DNA of 64,000 nucleotides from Bryobacterales bacterium (lineage in GTDB: Bacteria > Acidobacteriota > Terriglobia > Bryobacterales > UBA6623): the NCBI GenBank assembly GCA_028819215.1, contig JAPPMG010000022.1, positions 37,275 through 101,274 of the forward strand, read 5' to 3'. A program made the translations under genes and the position numbers. Below the pieces are notes generated by a model, which was not told the DNA's origin, ran no database searches, and saw only the letters and a program-made list of their open reading frames with translations. Shown here one piece after another: positions 26,363-35,667 of this stretch (positions are counted from its first letter, which is position 1; each line of letters opens with the position of its first letter).

Positions 26363-26757
26363 CATTGCTTGACACCCACGTATTGCTCTGGCTGCGCACC
26401 GGGGACGCTCGCCTCGGGAACCTTGCGCTGCGAGAGATCGACCGCGCGTGGCACGTCGGCGAGGTCGCCGTGTCTGCCATCACCTTCTGGGAAGTGGCAT
26501 TGCTTCACCAGAAGAGGCGGATCGCCTTCTCGGGGGACGTGTCTCTCTGGCGTCGAGAACAGTTGGAGCAGGGGCTCGTCGAAGTGCCCGTTGACGGTGA
26601 AATAGGGGTCCGGGCCAACAGCTTCGCCGCCTTCCACGGCGACCCTGCTGACCGGATTATCTTGGCCACCGCCCTAGACGGGCACCGACTGCTGACTGGA
26701 GATCAGAGGATTCTTGCATGGGGCGGAGTTCTGGACCGCTTGGACGCCCGCAAGTGA
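26359..26757 (+). CDS. vapC: PIN-domain ribonuclease toxin (VapC-like)
   Basis: The 132-residue PIN protein shows the acidic triad plus one: D5 in LLDTHVLLW, E in ITFWEVALL (about 45), D in DPADRIILATA (about 96) and D in TGDQRIL (about 113). VapC toxins cleave tRNA or rRNA when the antitoxin decays. It starts at GTG 26359, overlapping the antitoxin stop (GTGA). All catalytic residues are present, so the toxin should be active. The module sits between a nirK remnant and a receptor-gene remnant, typical of mobile TA pairs. Confidence 0.88.
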   Translation: MTLLDTHVLLWLRTGDARLGNLALREIDRAWHVGEVAVSAITFWEVALLHQKRRIAFSGDVSLWRREQLEQGLVEVPVDGEIGVRANSFAAFHGDPADRIILATALDGHRLLTGDQRILAWGGVLDRLDARK

Positions 26758-27029
26758 CCGGGCGGACGGTGGGCCGCTGGAGCTTCGCTGTCGGAGCTGC
26801 GTCGGCCATGGTGGCCGGGAGTAGTGAGACGGCGTGCTGCGGTGGGTGCAGCCAGGGATCCGATTCGCCATCGCAACGGACCTGACAAATACGGCCACGC
26901 GTCCACGGGACACCTGCATCCGAGATTGCGGAAGGCTGTCAAGCTATCGGATCCGCCTGGTAGGTAAATGGAGAGGACCGCGCCGAAGCTCGGCCCCTGA
27001 GAGGTCGAACTCGGTCGGAAACCTGTGGC

Positions 27030-27480
27030 CTGCCAGCCGAGCCTCAGCCCGACGCGGAAGAACCGTTCGTCGATGCCCTCTCGCCCGGTTTTGCGGATGC
27101 GATTCAGGATCATGAATGTGCCCGACGTCACACTTCGGCTGTTCGGACGCTCGAAGTGAGGGGTGTTGGTCATGTTGAATCCCTCGGCCCGGAACTCTAA
27201 GGTTGTCCCCTCACTGATCCGGAACTTGCGGTAGATCCCCATGTCCAGGTTGAAGAGACCGGGCCCACGCACGCTGTTGGGGCCGCAAGTGCCGAAGCGA
27301 GCGCCCGTCGGCTGCGCGAACGATCCGGGGTCGATCCACAGGCCCTTACTGCCGGCCTTGACATAGCGCGGCTCGCCGACGCAGTCAGCGATCTAGGAGG
27401 AACCTGCGCCATTGAGATCGCTGGTATCCGCCCGGACAGGGAACGGCGTGTCCGTATACGCGCTCATTAGGCTTGTTGAA
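27030..27480 (-). pseudogene. C-terminal fragment of a TonB-dependent receptor (duplicate of the gene at 30906-34289)
   Basis: Read on the minus strand, this segment matches the last part of the full-length receptor 3.5 kb away. Over the final 80 residues (from VRGPGLFNLDMGI to RVGLRLGW) only four positions differ. It contains an in-frame TAG where the intact copy reads Gln (after AGSS), and its natural stop is mutated to CAG, so translation would run on. A decayed version of the intact copy's terminator hairpin lies just beyond (about 26975-26998). No receptor plug or barrel upstream of this point is present. Confidence 0.85.
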
Positions 27481-27548
27481 TCTTGGATGGTGGCCCTGAA
27501 GTTGCTGATTTCGAAACTCTCGCCGAGGCAATTGGGCGAATGGTACGG

Positions 27549-28556
27549 CTACTTGCTTGACACAGAGCCGATCCTACGACCTCCCGCGCGGAGGTCTTCC
27601 AATTCGAAGGCTTCGATCAGAGTCGTCGCTTGACCAGCGCTTGCCTGGTTGCCTCCAACCACGAGCACGCGGCCGGCGACCGCGACGGCATCGGTGTGGC
27701 GCCTAGGGGTAATCTGCTGGTCGAGCCGATAGAGCGCTCCCGTACCGGGCTCGTACCTGTGAATCAAGTTCATGCGCTCGTAGTCGCCGAACAGGTAGAT
27801 GGAGTCCCCGTCTGTCGCTAGCGAATGTGCGCTCAGCCCGAATGGAAGATCTTCGCGCCGCTCCCATTGCTCCGCTTCCGTATCGAAGACCATCACCGAA
27901 CGCATGGCTGAACCGTCGTAGCCGCCTATCGCGTAGAGCTGCCGGCCAACGGCCACGATCTTCCCCTCGCGTGCGAGTGGCATATCGGCCAAGCGCTCCC
28001 ATGCGCTTGCCTCCGGCGCAAGACGCACCGTCGCCGCCGAGTAGTGCCCGCTCTCCGTGAGCCCGCCGACGGCATAGAGATCGTCGCCAGCAGCCACCAT
28101 GCCGAGCGTTCTGACCGATTCCGGAAGTGCCGGCAGCTCCCTAAAGGTTCCGCTCTCGAGGTCAAGGGACTCGCACGACGAGTCTCGACCGCGCGACAAC
28201 CCCACTTGGGTGCGCCCGCCGCAGCTGACGATGGAGCCGTCCGCGAAAGCCGACCCGTGGTTCGCCCGCCGATGCAAACCGTTGTTGAAGTACTCCGACT
28301 TCAACGAGGTCGGGTCGACGCGCTCGATTAGCGAGAGCAATCCGTCGTGCATGAAGTCCGGTCCGTTTCTCGCGCCTCTGGGGGCGCCCCCGTAGACGTA
28401 GACCCACGTGCCATCGGAGACGGCGGTTGGGCCGTAGCGCGGGACCAGGAGCTCGCCGCGGTTGGTGTCGACGCTAGACGCTTGCGGAAGGGCCGCGGCC
28501 AAGACCAGCACGGCGACGAATGCCAATGATGAACTGAATCCAAGACTCTTGATCAT
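27549..28556 (-). CDS. Secreted Kelch-repeat protein
   Basis: The 335-residue protein has a signal peptide (MIKSLGF...LPQASS, 1-28) and about six Kelch repeats with the LYAVGG/YAIGGYDG/VLVVGGNQ doublets followed by spaced Trp and Tyr (AWERLADMPLAREGK, QWERREDLPFG). It should fold as a periplasmic or surface beta-propeller. In Acidobacteria, such propellers occur near sulfatases and TonB receptors and may bind glycans or sialic-acid-like sugars; this is conjecture. ATG 28556 is chosen because a signal peptide follows it directly. It lies between the receptor fragment and the phosphoesterase, on the same strand. Confidence 0.85.
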   Translation of the reverse strand: MIKSLGFSSSLAFVAVLVLAAALPQASSVDTNRGELLVPRYGPTAVSDGTWVYVYGGAPRGARNGPDFMHDGLLSLIERVDPTSLKSEYFNNGLHRRANHGSAFADGSIVSCGGRTQVGLSRGRDSSCESLDLESGTFRELPALPESVRTLGMVAAGDDLYAVGGLTESGHYSAATVRLAPEASAWERLADMPLAREGKIVAVGRQLYAIGGYDGSAMRSVMVFDTEAEQWERREDLPFGLSAHSLATDGDSIYLFGDYERMNLIHRYEPGTGALYRLDQQITPRRHTDAVAVAGRVLVVGGNQASAGQATTLIEAFELEDLRAGGRRIGSVSSK

Positions 28557-29082
28557 CGGCTTCCAGCTCAGATTTGCAGAACCATCAAACGCCTGGCGCG
28601 TGCCGCGCGGACGGCCGGCCAGGCGCCCGCGAGGGCGCCCGCGGCCAGTTTGTCGAGGCTGTTGTAGTGGCTGATCGTAGTTCTGATCAAGATGCGCCAA
28701 TTTTACCGTTCGCGGCCTGGAAGCAAGCGGGGAAAGATTCGCCGCCTCGGCATGGGAGTTCTCGATGAGGTAGCCATACCGTTCCTTCGGGTCTCCTGGC
28801 CGAAGGAGCCGGACCTCCGGGGCTATCTCTCCAAGTTGGATGCCACCCCTCTATTCGTGGGTGAAGCCACCAACCGCGACTATGCCGCTACCGTCCATGG
28901 CGCCTACCCGTCTGGGCTGCGGGCCGCCGGGCAAGCCCTCAAAGGGGCATAGCAGCGTCTCGAAGCGAGACGGGAAGAGCGCTGGTTCAGCTGGAGACCA
29001 CTTCGCAAGTGGCTACTAGGGAGGCGCGCGCCGACTGAGCATGAGTCGGCCGCGTTGGATCGCTGCCTTTTGCTCGCTCGAA
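28557..29082. other. Intergenic region with an unrecognised small open frame
   Basis: A plus-strand frame at 28692-28952 (86 codons) reads protein-like (PFLRVSWPKEPDLRGYL, ATPLFVGEATNRDY) and continues past its stop in the same frame as QRLEARREERWFSWRPLRKW. That suggests a fragment of a larger gene broken by a stop codon. I cannot name it. The minus strand would hold the promoter of the Kelch gene at about 28560-28700. Confidence 0.3.
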
Positions 29083-30039
29083 TCAGAAGCGCTCTTCGAA
29101 ATTGACGTTGAAGAAGAACTCGCTGTTGTTGTCATCTTCGTGGCGGTCTAGCGACGGTGAATAGGTCTTGAACCAAACCTTGCTTTCAGCCTCGTCGAAC
29201 TGAATGAGGCGAAGCCACCCGTTGCCGCCGTTCTCACGGGTCTGGAAGTCGGCCAGCACCTCGATGACCTCCTGCTGGGCGTCATTCATCGAGACCTGCT
29301 TCCACTCCCCGCCGACTGTGTCCCAGTGGCCGCAAAGGACCATGAAGATCTGGGGGTTCTTACGAATAAACTTCAGCCAGATTTCCTCGCCCGAGTTTGC
29401 CCCTTCGCCTCCCATGTAAGCCGCCGGCGTGCGGCCACCAATCTTGTCGTTGATGTAGATGTGGGTTGTGACGATCGCCGGCAGTTCCGGGTGCGCTTCC
29501 AGAACGCCTTCAGCCCAATCGATGACGTCGTCCGGCACGTCTGCTTCCAAGTGCAAGATCAAGAACGAGCGTAGGCCAGCCTCGAACAGCTGATAGGTAT
29601 TGATGCCGTTGGGATGAGATCCTCCGAACCAGTCGCGACGATCGAAGCGTTGCGGGCCGAACCGTTTCAAGAACGCCGACGCATCTCTACTCGGTTGACC
29701 ATCCTGTCCTAAGTCGTAGTCGTGGTTTCCGATTGCCACTCCCCACGGCACGATCCCATCGAGTCGCCCCATTGCTTCTTCAGCTACGTTCCACTCCGCT
29801 TCCGATTGATCCCAGTTCTGCACGACGTCTCCCACGTGGGTGACGAACCGGATGTTCTCGCTCTCCGCGTGTTCCGCAACCCATTGAGTCTGGGCGTGGA
29901 AGACCTCAGGGTGTTTCTCGCTGTAGAACTGAGTGTCGGGCAGCATGACGATGGAGAAGCGCTCGGTCGGGCTCGCGCAGGCGGTGAGGAGGCAAACGAG
30001 CCCGGCAATCAAGACCTGGTTCGATTGGCTTGCTGGCAT
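29083..30039 (-). CDS. Calcineurin-like metallophosphoesterase lipoprotein
   Basis: The 318-residue protein has a lipoprotein signal (LVCLLTAC, lipobox Cys about 21). The metallophosphoesterase set is LPDTQFY, THVGDVVQNW, AIGNHDYD, VTTHIYIN and LCGHWD, supplying the two-metal site. It would act in the periplasm or on the outer membrane on phosphate esters of unknown identity. No obvious partner gene adjoins it. The start ATG 30039 gives a complete signal peptide. Confidence 0.88.
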   Translation of the reverse strand: MPASQSNQVLIAGLVCLLTACASPTERFSIVMLPDTQFYSEKHPEVFHAQTQWVAEHAESENIRFVTHVGDVVQNWDQSEAEWNVAEEAMGRLDGIVPWGVAIGNHDYDLGQDGQPSRDASAFLKRFGPQRFDRRDWFGGSHPNGINTYQLFEAGLRSFLILHLEADVPDDVIDWAEGVLEAHPELPAIVTTHIYINDKIGGRTPAAYMGGEGANSGEEIWLKFIRKNPQIFMVLCGHWDTVGGEWKQVSMNDAQQEVIEVLADFQTRENGGNGWLRLIQFDEAESKVWFKTYSPSLDRHEDDNNSEFFFNVNFEERF

Positions 30040-30221
30040 GGGCCCGTTATATCACGATCTGTTGCGCCTTCAACTACGAAAGCGCATCACCCAAAGCCTG
30101 AGAAACGAAGCTACTAGGCACGGCCCGACCGACAAGGCGGAAGACCACTGCGCGAGAGACGCATGCTCGGCTCCGATCCACCCTTAAGCGGGGGTCCAAA
30201 TCCCCCTCCAAGGAGGCCACG

Positions 30222-30670
30222 ATGCGAGCTCTCATCCTATTGATCGCGACGCCCGTGTTCGCGGCCGATCGGGTTGATTTACTCGGCGGCAAGACTCTGC
30301 CGGGCTGGAGACAGCACAATGGCACTGCCACCTACCGCGTCGTCGACGGCTCGATTGTCGGCGAGACCGCCGAAGCCAGCCCCGATTCCATCCTCTGCAC
30401 CACCAGAGACTACGGCGACTTCGAAAAGGAGTTCGACTTCAAAGTCCAGGACAGGCTCAACACCGGCATCATAATCTGCGCCCGCGAGCACGAGAAGACC
30501 GTCGGCGAGGGTCGCCACAATCACCGCGGCCGCGTCTACGGCCCCGAGTCGAAATCGAAGCCACCGGCGCGAAGGGCGCCGAAGCCGGCTATGCCTATAG
30601 CGAGGCCGCCGGCCGCGGCTACAAAACGCCGTCGCACTCTCACCCCGTGCCTTCGCCATCTGTCGAGTAG
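30222..30670 (+). pseudogene. DUF1080 (3-keto-disaccharide hydrolase-like) gene, frameshifted and truncated
   Basis: ATG 30222 follows AAGGAGG and a signal peptide. The DUF1080 start is then clear: LLGGKTLPGWRQHNGTATYRVVDGSIVGE, and TGIIICAREH. Near 30546 homology passes to another frame, which reads VEIEATGAKGAEAGYAYSEAAGRGYKTPS before a stop at 30668-30670. The second half of the domain is absent. DUF1080 proteins in this lineage hydrolyse glycoside derivatives and are usually secreted; this copy cannot make a full product. Confidence 0.75.
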
Positions 30671-30841
30671 TGCCTCGTCGTCCCTTCGAGCCTGTCCGAA
30701 GCCGTACGTCTGGCATCCGGCAACTGTCCGCTAACGAGGGCCATTCTCCCTCTTTCTCGCAGTGCCCACCTCGTACAGACGGCCCCATGCTGCGCCGGCA
30801 AGAAATTGCTGTGCGGTTGTGCGGATGACTGTCCAGCCGCT

Positions 30842-30873
30842 AATAAGAAGGGGCCGCGCCGAAGCGCGGCCCC
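30842..30873 (-). terminator. Rho-independent terminator of the TonB-receptor gene
   Basis: On the minus strand GGGGCCGCGC and GCGCGGCCCC form a perfect 10-bp stem closed by a TTCG tetraloop, followed by TTCTTATTA. It begins about 32 bases past the receptor stop. The layout is textbook for the minus strand and lacks a T-run for the plus strand. Confidence 0.85.
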
Positions 30874-30905
30874 TGAGTGTTCGGAGTTGACCGGAGGCGC
30901 GTAGC

Positions 30906-33900
30906 CTACCAGCCGAGCCTTAGCCCGACCCGGAAGAACCGTTCGTCGATGCCCTCTCGCCCGGTGTTACGGATGCGATTCAGGATCATGAATGTGCCCG
31001 AAGTCACACTTCGGCTGTTCGGCCGTTCGAAGTGCGGCGTGTTGGTCATGTTGAAGCCTTCGGCACGGAATTCCAAGGTCGTCTTCTCGCTGAGCCGGAA
31101 CTTGCGGAAGATCCCCATATCGAGGTTGAAGAGACCAGGGCCTCTTACGCTGTTGGGGCCGCACGTGCCGAACCGAGGCCCGTCCGGTTGAGCAAACGCG
31201 CCAGGGTCAATCCACAGGCCGTTGCTGCCGGCCTTGACATACCGCGGTTCACCGACGCAATCAGCGATTTGACTAGAACCCGCGGCATTGAGCTCGTTGC
31301 TGTTCGCTGTCACAGAGAACGGCGTGCCCGTGTAGGCGCTCATGAGCCCGTTGAGCTGCCATCCGCCTAGGATCATGCCCAGCGGGCTGTCCGTAAGCAG
31401 ACTCTTGCCCCTTCCGAACGGAGTCTCGTAAATGAAGGTCATCTGGAAATTCTGCCGGATGTCTTGATTGAGATCGCCGTAGGTACGGTCGTAGAAGCGA
31501 GGAATACGGAAGAATCCTGGGCCGTCACCGGAGTCCTCATCGGTGTAGCCCCTTCCGTGCGCCCAGGTGTAGGCAAGGTTGACTTGCACGCCATTGCTGA
31601 ACCGGCGCTCGAGCTTAGTCTGGAGGGAGTCGTACTTGGCCGTGCCGAGGCTGCCGAACAGCGCAGTCGAGCCGGAACGGCCCCAGCGTTTGAACAGCTG
31701 GCGGCCCGAGTTTCCCTCGCCGATGTCGCCCCAGTTCTGTTCCAAGCCGGCAAGCTGGTTGACCGAGCGAGTTGCCACGTAGCCTGCGGTCGCGATCCAG
31801 TTGCCGAAGCGCCGCTCCAGCGTGAAGTTCCACGACTGGATATAGCCTCTGGTGAGGTTTTCTGTGTCCATCGTGCGCACGTTGGTGTTCAGCGGGAGAT
31901 CGAGAACCCCGTCTCCGAGGGACGGTTCGTTGATGACCTCCAAGCCCTGCCTGAGGGTGGTCGAATACCCGAAGCTGTGCGGCAGCCCAGGGCCATCCTT
32001 GGCCATGATCGGGTAGTTGGTGCGCAGCGGTCGCGCCCAGTTGAAGGGATCCACTGTGACGCCGTAACCGATGCGCAAAACGGTATCGTCGTCCACGCGG
32101 TAGGCCAATCCCACCCGCGGCACGAAGTTGTGCTTGCCGACGTCAATGCCGCAATCCTCTGGAATGCTTCCGGCTCCGCACGCCCAGATCGTGTTGTTGG
32201 AGAAGTCATACCGCTCCAAGCCTCGCGACGCACGGGTCGGGAATGGGAAGATCTCGTAGCGCAGCCCATAGGACATCGTCAGCTTCGGAGTGATCTGCCA
32301 GCGGTCGCGCACGTAGAAGCTAAGCAGCTGCGTGCGAGTGAAGTAGCCGTTCTCGTTGAACTGCCAGATCTTCCCCGCATTCTGCGGAAGGCCGAGCAGC
32401 CAAGCGGCATGCGCGTTGTAGTCGTTCCCGCGCTCGCCACCCCGGCGTTCGGTCGTGTTCTGGCGGAAGCGGAACTCGCCCGAGGCGGCTCCCGTGCCGC
32501 CTGAGAACTCCGGTTGGTTGTGGTCGAGATCTTGCAGGTAGATGTCCGTTCCGAAGCGGATGTTGTGCGTTCCCTTGGTCCAGTTGGCGTTGAGCACGAA
32601 CTGGTTCTGCGGGTCCGAACGGTAGTACGGTTGGAAGCTGTTCGACATTCCCAAGCCTTCGAAGCCGTCGATGCGCAGGCGCGGCCATCCGCCGTCGATG
32701 AAGCGGTTAGACTGCAGGCCCGGGATCCCCAGCACAGACCAGCCGAGGTTCTCCTCCAGCCGCTGCTGCTCGACATTCGTGTCGACCAGCGTGTAGCCGT
32801 AGTAGCCGTCGACGATGAAGGTCGGCGAGACGACCTTCGTCACCGAGATCGTGCCGGAGTAGGTGTTGCCGAAGCCCGTGCCCGGATTCGAGTTGGTTGG
32901 GTGCAGACGGTTTCCGCCGAACGGCCCAAGCGTCTGTGCGTTCGCCATTCGGTAGTCGAGCATGCTGAACCGAATGAAGCCGGTCAACGTCGGGCTCAGG
33001 TTGAAGTTGGTCTTGGCATCCACCGTGTCGCGGAAGAACGTCGTGGAGCCGTCCGCCACATGGTTCTGCCCCAGGCCGAGCGAGCCGCCGTTGCCGCCCA
33101 ACAGATTGCCGACGTTATTGGGGTCGGGGAATGCCGGGTCGTGAATCATGGCCGACACGCCCGAGTCGATCCGGCTCCTTGGCACCATGTTCCCAGGGAA
33201 CGGCTCGCGGTCCCGTGCATAGCCGGAGTCAGTCATGTCTTGGATCCCGGTGAGGGGATCGTAGATCGGAGTAGGAGATCCAGACAGGTCCCCAAAGCGC
33301 ATCGCGTTCGTCGCCATGTCGATGAACCGCTGCGCGAACCGCGACTCATAGGTGCCTTCGTAGCTGACAAAGTAGAACCACTTGTTGCGCTTGATCGGGC
33401 CGCCGACCGTGCCGCCGAACTGGTTGTTGATCAGTTTCGGTTGGTTAGAATTGCGATTGCTGAAGAACGGATAGGCCTTCAAGTGCTGGTTCATGTGGTA
33501 TTGGAATGCGGAACCGTGCACTTCATTCGTGCCAGACTTGATCTGCAGATTGATGGCTGCGCCACCAGCAAGGCCCTGCTCGGCATCGAACGAGTTCGTG
33601 ACAACGTTCACCGTCTCGATCGACTCCAGCGCGGGATTGTAGCCCGTCATGTGCGGCACCCAGATGTTGGTCGACGAAGCGCCGTCGATGCGGGTGTTGT
33701 TGTTGGAGCGGCTCGTGCCGTTGACTGAGAAGCGCACGGCGCGGGTCGGATTCGTCGGCACCGAGTGCGCATTCTGCGGAGGCGAGAAGCCCGGCAGCGT
33801 GACGAACAGCATCTGGTAGTTCCGGCCGAGCGGAACTGGCACGTTCCGCAAGGTTGTCTCGGTAACTTCCTGGCGCACCTCGGCACGGTCTGTCTGGAGC

Positions 33901-34289
33901 GTCGCAGCCGACGCCTCGACGGTCACGACTTCGGTGACTTGGCCGATCTCCAAGCTCGCGTTGACGCGCGTGACGTTGTTCTGCGAGACCACGACTCCGG
34001 TCGTGGTCGACGCTTGGAACCCGTCCGAACGCACCGTCACCGTGTAGTTCCCGGTATTCACAGTGGCGAAGCTGTAGTTTCCAGCAGCGCCAGTGGTTGT
34101 CTCGCGGACTTGGCCTGTGTCCTCGTTGGTGATCGTGACCTCAGCGCCGACGATGGCGGCATCTGTGGTGTCCGTCACCAGTCCGTCGATCCCGCCTTGG
34201 ATCAACTGGGCGGTAGCGGACGGCGCGATCAACCCGATAATCGCAAGCGTGCCGGCGGCCAGCCAGCTTGCGCGGAGTAGTTGAGTCAT
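30906..34289 (-). CDS. TonB-dependent receptor, Oar-like with CarboxypepD_reg domain
   Basis: The 1127-residue outer-membrane protein has a signal peptide (1-28). A carboxypeptidase-regulatory beta-sandwich (about 30-110, GLVTDTTDAAIVGAEVTITN ... GFQASTTTG) precedes a plug domain (about 120-235, NTRIDGASSTNIWVP) and a large barrel ending in an aromatic residue (RLGW). This Oar-type layout is hugely expanded in Acidobacteria and usually imports or binds polysaccharide or peptide fragments. AGGAGG about 11 bases before ATG 34289 favours that start over one nine codons upstream. A strong terminator follows. A duplicated C-terminal fragment lies at 27030-27480. Confidence 0.92.
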   Translation of the reverse strand: MTQLLRASWLAAGTLAIIGLIAPSATAQLIQGGIDGLVTDTTDAAIVGAEVTITNEDTGQVRETTTGAAGNYSFATVNTGNYTVTVRSDGFQASTTTGVVVSQNNVTRVNASLEIGQVTEVVTVEASAATLQTDRAEVRQEVTETTLRNVPVPLGRNYQMLFVTLPGFSPPQNAHSVPTNPTRAVRFSVNGTSRSNNNTRIDGASSTNIWVPHMTGYNPALESIETVNVVTNSFDAEQGLAGGAAINLQIKSGTNEVHGSAFQYHMNQHLKAYPFFSNRNSNQPKLINNQFGGTVGGPIKRNKWFYFVSYEGTYESRFAQRFIDMATNAMRFGDLSGSPTPIYDPLTGIQDMTDSGYARDREPFPGNMVPRSRIDSGVSAMIHDPAFPDPNNVGNLLGGNGGSLGLGQNHVADGSTTFFRDTVDAKTNFNLSPTLTGFIRFSMLDYRMANAQTLGPFGGNRLHPTNSNPGTGFGNTYSGTISVTKVVSPTFIVDGYYGYTLVDTNVEQQRLEENLGWSVLGIPGLQSNRFIDGGWPRLRIDGFEGLGMSNSFQPYYRSDPQNQFVLNANWTKGTHNIRFGTDIYLQDLDHNQPEFSGGTGAASGEFRFRQNTTERRGGERGNDYNAHAAWLLGLPQNAGKIWQFNENGYFTRTQLLSFYVRDRWQITPKLTMSYGLRYEIFPFPTRASRGLERYDFSNNTIWACGAGSIPEDCGIDVGKHNFVPRVGLAYRVDDDTVLRIGYGVTVDPFNWARPLRTNYPIMAKDGPGLPHSFGYSTTLRQGLEVINEPSLGDGVLDLPLNTNVRTMDTENLTRGYIQSWNFTLERRFGNWIATAGYVATRSVNQLAGLEQNWGDIGEGNSGRQLFKRWGRSGSTALFGSLGTAKYDSLQTKLERRFSNGVQVNLAYTWAHGRGYTDEDSGDGPGFFRIPRFYDRTYGDLNQDIRQNFQMTFIYETPFGRGKSLLTDSPLGMILGGWQLNGLMSAYTGTPFSVTANSNELNAAGSSQIADCVGEPRYVKAGSNGLWIDPGAFAQPDGPRFGTCGPNSVRGPGLFNLDMGIFRKFRLSEKTTLEFRAEGFNMTNTPHFERPNSRSVTSGTFMILNRIRNTGREGIDERFFRVGLRLGW

Positions 34290-34312
34290 CCTTGTCTTGT
34301 CCTCCTGCGTGA

Positions 34313-34341
34313 ACAATTCTGCCTTCGTACAAACAGGTCAA
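34313..34341 (-). promoter_or_regulatory. Possible promoter of the TonB-receptor gene
   Basis: On the minus strand TTGACC (34341-34336) and AATTGT (34318-34313) are separated by 17 bases. The start codon is only about 24 bases below the -10, so the leader would be very short; a more distant promoter is possible. Confidence 0.35.
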
Positions 34342-34600
34342 TTCACCACGGTTCCGAACTCAGCTAAGGGCCGGCCGGCTACCTTGGCGTTTAACCAAAG
34401 ACCACCACTATCCTAACACACGCACAATATCCGCACACGCAGAGAACACAGGACGCGCCGTGGTCCGCAGGTGTGAGAAGGAGCGGAGTCGCCAAGCACA
34501 TCGCCTGCCTGCGACTGGCGGGGACAACAGCCCCGCACGTCCCCAACTCGGCCGCGCCGGGCTGCTTTCAACGTCCCCTGCCTTGCTGCCTTCGCCCTGT

Positions 34601-34630
34601 TTGACCCGCGTGCGGCCGGCGCGGTACGAT
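34601..34630 (+). promoter_or_regulatory. Promoter of the rplM-rpsI operon
   Basis: TTGACC (34601-34606) and TACGAT (34625-34630) are spaced by 18 bases, and a roughly 40-base leader runs to the rplM ATG. The region 34342-34600 upstream holds no convincing gene. Confidence 0.6.
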
Positions 34631-34675
34631 GAATACTCGCGAGGCAGCGGTTCCGCTTCGTGCACCGTTTCGGAA

Positions 34676-35110
34676 ATGTCGAACAAGACGTACGTCCCCA
34701 AAGCGTCCGAGCTGACCCATGACTGGTACGTCATGGACGCCGAAGACAAGCCCTTGGGCCGCTTGGCCACCCAGGCCGCGACGCTGCTGCGGGGCAAGCA
34801 CAAGCCGAATTTCACCCCGTTCATGAAGACCGGCGACTTCGTTGTCGTAGTCAACGCCGAAAAAGTCTGCCTGACCGGTAAGAAGGAGACCGACAAGATC
34901 TACTACCGGCACACTGGCTACCCGGGCGGTATCAGGCAGGAGACGGCCAAGGAGGTGCGCGAGAAGCACCCGGAACGGTTGGTCGAGCGCGCAGTGGCCG
35001 GCATGCTGCCGAAGAACAAGCTCGGGCGGCAGCTGAAGTCGCGGCTCAAGGTGTACGCCGGTGCTGACCATCCGCACCAGGCACAGCAGCCGAAGCCGTG
35101 GACCTTTTAG
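34676..35110 (+). CDS. rplM: 50S ribosomal protein L13
   Basis: The 144-residue protein has the L13 signatures: [55 protein letters not shown], and [15 protein letters not shown]13 is an early-assembly protein of the large subunit. ATG 34676 gives the normal length; a longer in-frame start upstream would cross the promoter. It is followed by rpsI 39 bases later, the conserved pair. Confidence 0.97.
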   Translation: MSNKTYVPKASELTHDWYVMDAEDKPLGRLATQAATLLRGKHKPNFTPFMKTGDFVVVVNAEKVCLTGKKETDKIYYRHTGYPGGIRQETAKEVREKHPERLVERAVAGMLPKNKLGRQLKSRLKVYAGADHPHQAQQPKPWTF

Positions 35111-35149
35111 CCGGCTGTAGCGGAGCCAGCAGGAACAGGAGTCATCGTT

Positions 35150-35545
35150 TTGCCGAATCAAACACAGTGGTTGGGGACGGGGCGGCGCAAGAGCGCCGTC
35201 GCCCGCGTGTTCCTGCGACCGGGAGCGGGCAAGATCCAAATCAACGATCAATCGCCGGAGCAGTATTTCCCGACCGAGTCTCTGAAGGCCAAGGTGCGCC
35301 AGCCGCTGCTGGCAAGCGAGACGGATGGCAAGTTCGACGCGCTGATTCTGGTCCATGGCGGCGGCAAGTCGGGCCAGGCTGACGCCGTCCGCCTGGGCAT
35401 CGCCCGCGCCCTGCAGGAGTTCAACAGCGAGTTGCGGCCGCTGCTCAAGAAGGGCGGCTACCTCACTCGCGACCCGCGCAAGCACGAGCGCAAGAAGTAC
35501 GGCAGGCCCGGCGCTCGCAAGCGGTTCCAATACTCGAAGCGCTAG
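35150..35545 (+). CDS. rpsI: 30S ribosomal protein S9
   Basis: The 131-residue protein shows [17 protein letters not shown], the [19 protein letters not shown] helix and the C-terminal [25 protein letters not shown] tail that reaches the P-site tRNA. The start is a rare TTG at 35150, supported by AGGAACAGGAG upstream and by the family N-terminus; no ATG or GTG fits. Confidence 0.96.
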   Translation: MPNQTQWLGTGRRKSAVARVFLRPGAGKIQINDQSPEQYFPTESLKAKVRQPLLASETDGKFDALILVHGGGKSGQADAVRLGIARALQEFNSELRPLLKKGGYLTRDPRKHERKKYGRPGARKRFQYSKR

Positions 35546-35613
35546 TTGGGGATCGAATCAAGCTCACATAGCGTCCGTGGCCAAATCCTGCTTGGAAGGT
35601 CCCGGCCGTTCGG

Positions 35614-35634
35614 GGCGGCTTGTCACAAGCTGCC
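35614..35634 (+). promoter_or_regulatory. Hairpin in the rpsI-rpsB spacer
   Basis: A 9-bp stem (GGCGGCTTG with CAAGCTGCC, one G-U pair) closes a TCA loop, 33 bases before the rpsB start. No T-run follows. It could be an S2-type mRNA leader element or a processing hairpin. Confidence 0.35.
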
Positions 35635-35667
35635 GTAGACCCGCGCACAGCCGTCAACGGAGGTACC

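Noticed and set aside
27460..27500. Possible IS end at the left edge of the receptor fragment (GGCTTGTTGAATC)
   Set aside because: It resembles ends of some IS elements, but no matching inverted copy or target duplication was found nearby.
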